From assembly GCA_049999725.1 (NCBI GenBank), contig JBNGIS010039019.1, forward strand, positions 1 to 40,342: a stretch of DNA of 40,342 bases, in the 5' to 3' direction. The notes under the pieces are model-generated. The model ran no database searches, was not told the DNA's origin, and saw only the letters and a list, made by a program, of their open reading frames with translations. The DNA is from Haplomitrium mnioides (taxonomy: Eukaryota > Marchantiophyta > Haplomitriopsida > Calobryales). Shown here in pieces: positions 33,432 to 40,342 of this stretch; the stretch's first letter is position 1; each line of letters starts with the position of its first letter. The position numbers and the translations under genes are program-made.

Positions 33432-33612
33432 GTAAGCTATATAGAAGCTTAGATTTTTGTTGATACGTAAGCTATATAGAATCCTAGATTTTTGCTGAAG
33501 TGAAGCATGAAAGTCTGAAAAATTGGTTGCAAATTTTGTTGATATGTAAGCTATATAGAAGCCTAGATTTTTGTTGAAGTGAAGCATGAAAGTCTGAAAA
33601 ATTGGTTGCAAA
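33432..33612. repeat. Short tandem repeat, irregular period
   Basis: GTAAGCTATATAGAA occurs at 33432, 33467 and 33546. The last two start near-identical 79-base units containing GAAGTGAAGCATGAAAGTCTG. Confidence 0.85.
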
Positions 33613-33999
33613 AAACCAAAAATCAGTTTGTAACACTCAAGAGAAGAGCAAAAGTGTTTTGTGTTGATGTTTTTTCAATTCTTTTCCTAAGTTGAGAGGA
33701 AGACTAATCAACTAGGATTGGAAAGCATAATGTGCCATGTTCAAAGAAGAAAGAAGGGTCACTTGTGTCAATTTGCGCATATTAGCTGACTTGTGGGCAA
33801 GTGATTGAGTGGCAATAGCACATGTGACCTATGAGTTATGGGTGAGTTTAGTTGAATAGAGGTAAACATGAAGCAAGGGAGTGGATGGTTGCAATACATA
33901 GGCACTTGTAATGGCATACAATTTTGATCTACAATAGAAGCGACTCAACAGTTGGTAAGTGACCATATGTCAAACGAAGAGGAGGAAATTCTTTCTAGC

Positions 34000-34594
34000 A
34001 CTTAGATATATTCCCCTTTGTCATAGGATACGGATGAGATGTATGGGGCAACAAAAGGGCCGAGAAGATTCTCTAGTGCAATAGGTACCATTGTTTTGGA
34101 TGATTTCATCCAGGAGTTTAACACATAGTGTGATTTGCAAAAATTGCAGAATGATGCTTTGTTTACATCTTTTATGGCATGGAAAGGTTTGTTTCAACAC
34201 TTAGAAAGGCTGCCTATGGATGACATCATATCATGAATTTTGACGGGCCTATTTGACTGAGATTGAGGATTGGAGACAATATTGGTCACCCAATTACGTC
34301 TCCATTACCTATGGTGCAAGGGCAAGTGCCCATTACTCTGGGCAGGAGGAATTTTCAATATACATGTTCCAACCACTACAACAAAGAGTGCAAGAATCCC
34401 AATGTGTAACCCCGTAGTTGAGTTTTTTGAGCTATTGAGACAGAATTGCTAGAGCTTGAGGATTGATAAGTTGAAGAGTCTTCAAGTGTTCCAACGCAAG
34501 ATTGGAGAGAGTTTGAGAGAAGCCTACACCAAGATGAGAAGACTCATCATTGCCACAAAGGGGCTGACATAAGCTCAAGCTGTCCAATTCTGGT
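34000..34594 (+). pseudogene. Ty3/gypsy element 3 gag, N-terminal and middle part
   Basis: Plus-strand remnant of a gypsy capsid gene. Near 34060-34200 the translation reads GTIVLDDFIQEFN and then FMAWKGLFQHLERLPMDD, the order seen at the start of plant gypsy gag proteins. After frameshifts, 34485-34590 gives KIGESLREAYTKMRRLIIAT followed by KGLT, a stop and AQAVQFW, the gag core. The last 192 bases (34403-34594) are the left arm of a perfect inverted repeat. The downstream gag part with zinc knuckles should follow on the plus strand but is present in reverse (34595-35079). Non-functional. Confidence 0.6.
34403..34594 (+). repeat. Left arm of a perfect 192-base inverted repeat
   Basis: Its reverse complement is 35080-35271; I saw no mismatch over 192 bases. 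Spacer of 485 bases. Contains the gypsy gag core. Confidence 0.93.
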
Positions 34595-35079
34595 GGGTGA
34601 TCAACATAAAGCACCCTTTGAGCATGACTCCTCGTTGCGACTTTAGATGAAGTGAAAAACACCTATCTCTAGTGTGAACAATAGCTCCACAATGGTAACA
34701 TTGCTGTTGGCTAGCTTCACCTACTTCTCTAGAGCGTGCTGCTCTTGGCTTCTTTGCCTCTGGATACTGCTTCTGCGAATAGTCTCCACCACATATCCAA
34801 CAACTTGATTGTTGGTGTGCATAAGACGGCAACGCCTTCTATCCAACTGGCTATTCTCCAACTTTATGGCCCTTCTATGGTGTAGGATGTGATGTGGATG
34901 TGGCTGGAAACACAAATTTTGGCACTTCCCTCTAAAAACCAATAGTGACTACTCTCTCATTTACCAAGTTGAGCTCAACTTACTCTAATAGTGTCAAAAC
35001 AATAGCTATAGTAAGATCAAATCCGTGAGAATGGTGGGATCTCTCATTCTCCTCCTCAAATCTTTATCAAGAATGACAT
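34595..35079 (-). pseudogene. Reversed gag segment with zinc knuckles (gypsy element 3)
   Basis: Read on the minus strand, starting from the right arm, this continues the gag core into its nucleocapsid end. Frame 34832-34575 carries CYHCGAIVHTRDRC, an intact CX2CX4HX4C knuckle. Upstream lies CWICGGDYSQKQY, a second knuckle whose His and last Cys are both replaced by Tyr. Other stops interrupt the stretch above 34832. Its orientation is opposite to the rest of element 3 (gag N-terminus and pol are plus), so this piece was inverted together with a duplicate of the gag core. Confidence 0.65.
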
Positions 35080-35271
35080 ACCAGAATTGGACAGCTTGAG
35101 CTTATGTCAGCCCCTTTGTGGCAATGATGAGTCTTCTCATCTTGGTGTAGGCTTCTCTCAAACTCTCTCCAATCTTGCGTTGGAACACTTGAAGACTCTT
35201 CAACTTATCAATCCTCAAGCTCTAGCAATTCTGTCTCAATAGCTCAAAAAACTCAACTACGGGGTTACACA
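35080..35271 (-). repeat. Right arm of the 192-base inverted repeat
   Basis: Exact reverse complement of 34403-34594. Homology stops abruptly at both edges. Confidence 0.93.
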
Positions 35272-35402
35272 CCAATGGGTCGACCTCGTGGAGCATTTCC
35301 CATACTAGTGACTCACCTTGTATCTTATGCATTTCGGGCAGAAGGCACTGGTCTTATTTGAGATACAACCTTGCAAAAACTGGTGGAACCTAATGCCGAT
35401 GT

Positions 35403-35450
<48 letters not shown>

Positions 35451-35837
35451 AATGGAGTTTTCCACTAGTATCTCTATTGTTGTATCTGTTGTTGAGATGA
35501 GCAATGCCATGTGCTAGGATAAGCCACGGATTTGAATTGCCTTACTTGGATTGTGAGCTTGGGAGTAGTTGAACAACGTAGGATGCAATTTTATGGGATG
35601 ACCAATTTGCCGATAGTCATCATGCAGCCTTATAGGATAGTCAAGGCTATAAATAACTATAAGCGTAGTGTTAAGTACCAAGGAGGCTATGTCAAAGCTG
35701 ATTCACACATCTGAAATTGCAGCAAGTCATTTTTCCAACGATTAGATTTCAGCCCTAGTGAGTGATAGTTCAGTAGATCACGATTCAGGTCTAACTTCAC
35801 CACACTACATTCCAGCCAGTCATATTGCAGCTGCCAT
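35272..35837. other. Unassigned part of gypsy element 3
   Basis: Between rearranged gag and RT, where protease would be expected. A plus frame (35532-35714) reads WIVSLGVVEQRRMQFYGM without the protease DSG. Holds the GA microsatellite. Confidence 0.3.
35407..35448. repeat. (GA)21 microsatellite
   Basis: Pure GA run of 42 bases. Confidence 0.95.
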
Positions 35838-36759
35838 TGAGGTAAGAGCACATGGCCAAAACAACGTTTTGGGATATTGATCCACACGGGAAGAACCGGT
35901 TATATCAGTGGATGTTCTTACCATTTGAGTTGAAGAATGGGCCAACTGAATTCCAAAGGGTGATGAACAGAGTTCTTGCAGGCTTGGACTTGGTCAAGTG
36001 CTACATCGATGATATTTTGGTATATTTGGCACATGTGAACGAGCATCGGAGGCATTTGCATGTGGTGTTTGATAGACTCAAGTACCATGAGTTGAAGCTG
36101 CATCTAGGAAAGTGAAAATTCTTCCATGACCAAACTGAGTGTCTGGGACACACTATCTATCTAGGAAGGTTGGGTGTGCACCAACCCAAGGTGAGTCCCA
36201 TTGTTGATATTCCACAACTCACTGATGTGAATAGAGTTTGTCCATTTTTTGGATTGGCTGGTTACTATAAGAGATATGTGAAAGGTTTCAGTCAGATTGC
36301 CAAACCCTTCACCATGCTCACCAAGCTGGATCAAGAATGGATTTAGGGTGAAGACTAGAAGAAGGTCTTCTAGGAGTTGAAAGGTAGATTGACTTTTGCA
36401 CCTATTTTGAGGAGACTCCTTGTAGGACGACCATTTCCGCTTCACACTAATTGGAGTAGAGTAGGGTTGTGAGTAGTACTAACCTAGAAAGATGACAAGA
36501 GAGAAGAGTTTGTTGTAGCCTTTGTGAGCAGATTGAATAATTTTGTTGAGGCTAAGTATAGTTCCTACGAAGGAGACTGCTTGGTACTAGTGTGGGCCGT
36601 GGCACACTTTTGTTGTTATTTGTTTGGTACTCTATTCACTTTGGTCACAGATCATCAACCCCTTTAATGGTTGATTGAATCTGATAAACTTACAAGCAAG
36701 CTTCCTAGGTGGGTATTTTTGCTACAAGAGTACGACTTCCAAGTGGTTCATAGGTCTGG
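35838..36759 (+). pseudogene. Ty3/gypsy element 3 reverse transcriptase and RNase H
   Basis: RT and RNase H in one continuous plus-strand frame from 35852 to 36759 with no frameshift. RT motifs: FWDIDPHGKN, MFLPFELKNGPTEFQ, CYIDDILVYL (catalytic DD), then GLAGYYKRYVKGFSQIAKPF and MLTKLDQEWI. RNase H: FVVAFVSRLNNF, EAKYSSYEGDCLVLVWAVAH, LVTDHQPL and SKLPRWVFLLQEYDFQVVHR. Seven in-frame stops interrupt it (36113, 36344, 36356, 36371, 36470, 36485, 36665), mostly TAG or TGA where relatives would carry Trp, Gln or Arg. The frame ends where copia element 2 inserted at 36760. The lineage differs from gypsy elements 1 and 2. Confidence 0.85.
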
Positions 36760-36970
36760 TATTATTAAATTAACGAGCTCTGATAGGCTGCCAGGATGAG
36801 CTGGCAACCCTCTTTGTTTAAGTAGGGTTAGTAATATACTTAGGGCAGATTGGAGTCATGAGTGTGAACTCCTCCTCTTTATATAAATTGCACCATTATG
36901 TGCTTATATGATATATGTTGTATTTCTTCTGTGAGTTCGTGTTTTTGATGCGCAGTGTGAATTCTTAACA
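36760..36970 (+). mobile_element. 5' LTR of copia element 2
   Basis: 211 bases from TATTATTAAATTAAC to TTCTTAACA. TATA box TATATAAA at 36880-36887. A stem (GGCTGCCA at 36786-36793, TGGCAACC at 36802-36809) lies in U3. Both LTR copies start TATTA where TGTTA would pair with the TAACA end, so the usual TG is TA in both. The start is inferred from where the copies cease to match. Confidence 0.8.
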
Positions 36971-36982
36971 TGGTATCAGAGC
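36971..36982 (+). other. Primer binding site of copia element 2
   Basis: TGGTATCAGAGC directly after the LTR, the standard plant copia site complementary to the initiator-Met tRNA 3' end. Confidence 0.92.
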
Positions 36983-38330
36983 AGGTTTAGGAGCGGGCGT
37001 AACACTATGGAGCAAAATAAATTGAGAAGAGGAAAAACAAAATAGAACTCCATCGTGTGCTGCGGCAGAGTGTCAAAGAGTTGGCACAACAAGAAATTAG
37101 AAGCAAAGAAGAAATCGCTTGAAGAAGCTATCGTTGGTGTTTGCTGCACAAAAATTGTTGGTTGTAGAATCAAAACAGCAGAATTGAAGGTGTTGTCGAC
37201 TCAAAATCTTTCGAAGAAGAAATCGCATAAGCATAAGGAAGGCCGTTGGAAATTAGGGTTTCCAGCAACTCGAAGAAGAGAACAACACTTGTGGAAAAAA
37301 CACCTTGCAGAAGAATCAAGGCAGGTTTGAGGTAGAAATCTGCAGAATTTCTGCCAGGTTGCAATCAGAGCAGGGTTGCCCAAGTATTTTGATCCTAGGG
37401 CAACTTGAATCAGAAGATTTGGAGCAGAAACAAGGAAGTTATGCTCGAATCAGTGAAACGCAGCATCAGAGGAAAAACGTTGAAGCACTGTTCGTGAAGC
37501 AGCATTTTGATGCAAGAGATCTGGAATAGGGTTGCCCAAGGGAAACAATTTGACATGAAATTGAATCAATTGAATCAAAGCACAACTCACAAAGTTCTGC
37601 TCAAATTTGTGGGTTGCTAAAGAAAACCGCAACAACTAGAAAAAGGTGTCGAAGCAAAGGCTGTGAAGCAAGAATTTGACATGAAAGTTTTGTAGCAGAG
37701 TTGCCCAAAAATTTCAATCCTAGGGTAATTTGATTCAGGAGATTTGGAGCAAAAACAAGGGAGTTCTGTTCATCGATTCAATTTGTGGTTGAAAAGGATC
37801 ACAACAGCAAACAAGTCGAAAGAGATTTCTGAAGAAGATTGAATCAGCAGCTCAGTGATCAAAGTAGAGTGTTGTTTGCAAGACAAAACAAATTGGAAGT
37901 GTTGGCAAGTGAGGTCGAATCAAAGGAAGTTGCAAGGCAAGAAGAAATTGAAGGTTTTGAGTGTTGGTTGGGAACGAATCAAAGAATTAAAGAAGGCAAT
38001 TCTGTTTTGTGCTCGAGGAAATTGTAGAAGGCAAAGAATTGAAGAGGATTGGAAAATTTCGTTATTTGCTGAAGAAGACAGAGAGAGATTCATCTGGGGT
38101 GAAGAACAAATCGATGAGGGTGCAAAAGAATCGGTAAGAAGGTCTGTGTGTTTTGTTATCGCCTTCTGTCATAAGACCTGAACCTATTTAAAAATAAATT
38201 CAATTTTGAAAGAGGGATTCACAAAGAACCTGTCAAGTTTACAGAAAACCTATTCATTAGCCCACCAAATACTTGAAATTTCTGAAACTTGAAACTGTAC
38301 AAAGTCGAGATTACAGTTCACTTAAGCCAG
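36983..38330 (+). other. Leader of copia element 2
   Basis: 1.35 kb without a recognised gene. It contains an old direct duplication about 325 bases apart: (C)AGRGTTGCCCAA, ATCCTAGGG, GATTTGGAGCA and AACAAGG blocks at 37372-37435 and again at 37697-37760. Open frames at 37839-38027 and 37855-38181 are short and Glu/Lys-rich, and I attach no function to them. Confidence 0.55.
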
Positions 38331-39200
38331 CATGGAAGATGGCAGATGGAATCTCTTAGATAGTCAGTGAGAAACTGACAGAAAACAACTCTAATGTTTG
38401 GTCAATCAAAATGAAAAAATTTATAAAAGGAAGAGGGTATTGGAACTTCATCACATGAGATGAAGTTGAACTAGCCTTAGACTCGTCTCCATCCAGTGAG
38501 GAGATGCAAGCCTTCAAGATACATATAGAGAAGGTCCATAAACTATTGTATTGGCTAACCATCAGTGTTGATGACAAGATGATGGGCTATGTGTCAACAG
38601 CTAAGACACCCAAAAAGGCTTGGGATATTCTGAAGAAGAGATATGCCATCACGTCAGATGCAAGGAAGCTGACATTGCAGATGGAATTCTTTAATCTACA
38701 AAAAGAGAAAATGAATTTAAATGCTTTTGCCTTGAAGATCAAATCACTAGCTAAGCAGCTAGCAAATGTTGGAGAAGAAGTGAAGGATAGTGTCATGGTG
38801 GCAGCTTGCCTGAATGGTTTAGGCAAAGAGTATAAACAACTCAAAACGTCAATGAGTACAAGAGAAGGAACCACATCCTTCTCACGGCTGATTCCCATGC
38901 TAGTGGCAGAAGAACTTGACATTGGAGGAGGTGCCTCAAGTAGTCAAGAATAAGACTTTTATTCTAACATGGGTAAAAGATGAGGAGGTAGAAACTATTG
39001 CAGAAGTAATGCTGGTAGAGGTCGTTCAACCGATAATGCGCAAAATCAGCATCGCCAATCTCACCAATTTGGTGGTAGAGGCCAGTTCAAAGGCAAAGAG
39101 AGTAACAAATGACGTGGAAGCCAACCACAACATTCAGGAGGAGACTACTATTATTGTGGTAAGATAGGTCACATGGCAAAGGACTGTTACAAAAAGCAGA
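38331..39200 (+). pseudogene. copia element 2 gag
   Basis: Capsid gene of a different copia lineage. It starts near 38331 with an in-frame TGA at 38456-38458. The open part 38504-38953 is UBN2-type: KKAWDILKKRYA, LTLQMEFFNLQKEKMN and SLAKQLANVGEEVKD, then LNGLGKEYKQLKTSM. After a frameshift near 38950 comes a Gly/Arg/Gln-rich stretch (QFGGRGQFKGKESNK) with a stop. Near 39148-39190 the zinc knuckle reads YYYCGKIGHMAKDC, where the first Cys of CX2CX4HX4C is Tyr. Confidence 0.8.
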
Positions 39201-40016
39201 ATGACATAAGAAACAGCAGAGTGCAAGGGAACTATGCAAAATCTAGCAAGGCAAACAATGAGATATTATTTGTCATGCAGCATGGGTACTCATCATTAGC
39301 GTATGCAAAGCAAAACAATAATGGAGATAAGTGGTTTGTCAATTCTGCATGTTCTAATCACATGACATGCCATGGAGAGTGGTTTAAAGAAACCAAAAAT
39401 TTGAGTACACTTGGTTATGTGGAGACTGGTGATTCTACTATGCATCTTATCCATCAGATTAGTAGCATACCAATAGTACTGGAGAATGGAAAAACAAAGT
39501 GCCAATCTGATGTGATGCATGTGCCAATGATTTAGAAAAATCTGATTTCAGTTGGACAATGTGTAGAGAAAAACATGCAGGTCAGGTTTAACCCCACTAG
39601 AGCGTTCATTGAGGATGGGGAAACAACTTTAATATGATCAAAAAAGGAAGTAGGAGTGGCATGATGTTCACATTGGATGTGAGCATGCCTGAAATTCCAG
39701 AAGCTATGTTTGTACATAGTACATGAGTTGTGTCAGACATACAGATATGGCACAAGAGAATTGGGCATGTTAATGTGCAAAGGTTAAGGAATATGCATAG
39801 CTCAGGGGTAGTCAGTGGGCTGCCCAAGTTCAAAGTAGAAGCAATGCAGAAAATTTTGTGAAGCCTGCCAGTTTGGCAAACATGCAAGACAAGCATTCCC
39901 CTATGATGCATGTGTGGCAAGGAAGCCACTTGAGGTGGTACATTCACATGTGTGGGGTCCAACAAAAACAAGATCCATTGTAGGGTGTACATACTATGTG
40001 ACCTTCATTGATGATT
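39173..40016 (+). pseudogene. copia element 2 protease and integrase N-terminus
   Basis: The frame 39173-39535 holds the protease site WFVNSACSNHMT. In this lineage I expect DSACSNHMT, so the catalytic Asp is Asn and the protease would be dead. After a stop at about 39533, IWHKRIGHVNVQRLRNMHSS (integrase zinc region) lies at about 39745-39805, then a one-base frameshift in the AAAATTTTG run near 39853. CEACQFGKHARQAFPYD follows in the new frame. The integrase core begins with PLEVVHSHVWGPTKTRS and YYVTFIDDY, where the first catalytic Asp of HSDVWGP is His. The coding then stops being integrase at about 40016. Confidence 0.8.
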
Positions 40017-40189
40017 ATCATTTTGTGAGAGAGAAGGTGTTCGCCAGGGTGATTGATCTGCTATACATCAGAACTGAAGAACAAGTTGTTGATATTTTTA
40101 CAAAGGCATTGGGAGCCAAAATGTTGCAAAATTTTTTAGGGCAACTTGGTGTACAGATGTTGAGCTCGAAGGGGAGTATTATAAATTAA
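40017..40189 (+). pseudogene. copia element 2 RNase H C-terminal tail, fused to integrase
   Basis: Directly after FIDDY the same open frame reads HFVREKVFARVIDLLYIRTE, then EQVVDIFTKALGAK and FLGQLGVQMLSSKGS. That is the extreme C-terminus of copia pol (the YHFIREKV and VADIFTKAL blocks). The open frame 39914-40189 therefore spans a deletion junction at about 40014-40022. The stop codon lies inside the 3' LTR. Confidence 0.85.
40168..40176 (+). other. Polypurine tract of copia element 2
   Basis: GAAGGGGAG immediately before the 3' LTR. Confidence 0.85.
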
Positions 40190-40342
40190 CAAGCTCTGAT
40201 AGGTTGCCAAGCTGAGCTGGCAACCCCCTTAGTTTAGTTAGGGTTAGTAATATACTTGGGGCAGATTGGAGTCGCAAGTGTGCACTCCTTTTTTTATGTA
40301 AATCGCACCATTCTGTACTTATATATATATATATATATATAT
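40177..40342 (+). mobile_element. 3' LTR of copia element 2 (partial)
   Basis: Matches 36760-36925. The stem arms GGTTGCCA (40202-40209) and TGGCAACC (40218-40225) pair perfectly here. The TATA box has decayed to TTATGTAAA. The window ends inside the LTR in an (AT) run at about 40320-40342, where the 5' LTR has TATATGATATATG. Confidence 0.85.

Larger units (their letters stand above)
36760..40342 (+). mobile_element. Ty1/copia element 2, internal-deletion derivative (3' end cut by window)
   Basis: 5' LTR 36760-36970, standard primer site, leader, gag, protease, integrase N-terminus, then the RNase H tail, a polypurine tract and the 3' LTR from 40177 to beyond the window. Most of integrase, all of RT and most of RNase H are missing. 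The LTRs differ at roughly one position in eight over the shared part, so it is much older than copia element 1. Inserted in the RNase H region of gypsy element 3. Confidence 0.85.

Noticed and set aside
33432-33612. LTR or terminal inverted repeat
   Set aside because: Units are short direct repeats with irregular spacing, with no TG/CA ends, target duplication or primer site.

Overview
This is an AT-rich stretch of a large, repeat-filled plant nuclear genome. I found no intact host gene, rRNA or tRNA. Almost everything recognisable is a decayed retrotransposon of plant Ty1/copia or Ty3/gypsy type. LTR structure, initiator-Met-type primer sites, the protein lineages and a 100-base N gap all fit an assembled land-plant scaffold. 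The reverse transcriptase and integrase styles remind me of gymnosperm (conifer-like) elements, but that is an impression from memory, not a computed result.

Region 1 (1-5520) is the least explained. The 3' end of the same unrecognised coding sequence occurs twice, tail to tail: plus strand ending at 282 and minus strand ending at 4529. Both copies end in the same residues and the same stop codon. About 400-490 bases beyond each stop lies a tandem array built on the palindrome CTATGCGCGCATAG, with a 52-base period on one side and a 37-base period on the other. Between them is a 55-base minisatellite of about 15 copies. Region 2 (5521-7955) is a putative LTR with repeated G-box-like motifs, a primer site and a broken gypsy gag-protease, all on the plus strand. 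Region 3 (8987-12358) is a minus-strand gypsy element lacking gag, between 234-base direct repeats. Region 4 (12359-19370) holds no convincing gene. Region 5 (about 19370-22860) is a second minus-strand gypsy relic of the same lineage.

Region 6 (22876-30880) is a structurally complete minus-strand copia element of 8005 bases. It has 140-base LTRs differing at two positions, a 5-base target duplication (AGAAA), a polypurine tract and a primer-site-like sequence. Its gag-pol lies in one reading frame from 28673 to 23448 with four in-frame stops and no frameshift. Most unusual, its reverse transcriptase carries an insert of more than 200 residues, made largely of 12-residue tandem repeats, between the two palm motifs. 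The element's 2-kb leader has two further tandem arrays.

Region 7 (30886-34000) has only short repeats. Region 8 (34000-36759) is a plus-strand gypsy relic whose gag was rearranged into a perfect 192-base inverted repeat around a reversed gag segment. Region 9 (36760 to the window end) is a second copia element inserted in that gypsy's RNase H region. It is an internal-deletion derivative: integrase joins directly to the RNase H tail, while LTRs, primer site and polypurine tract remain. The genes do not form a pathway; the window records nested insertion, internal repeat expansion and decay by nonsense mutation.
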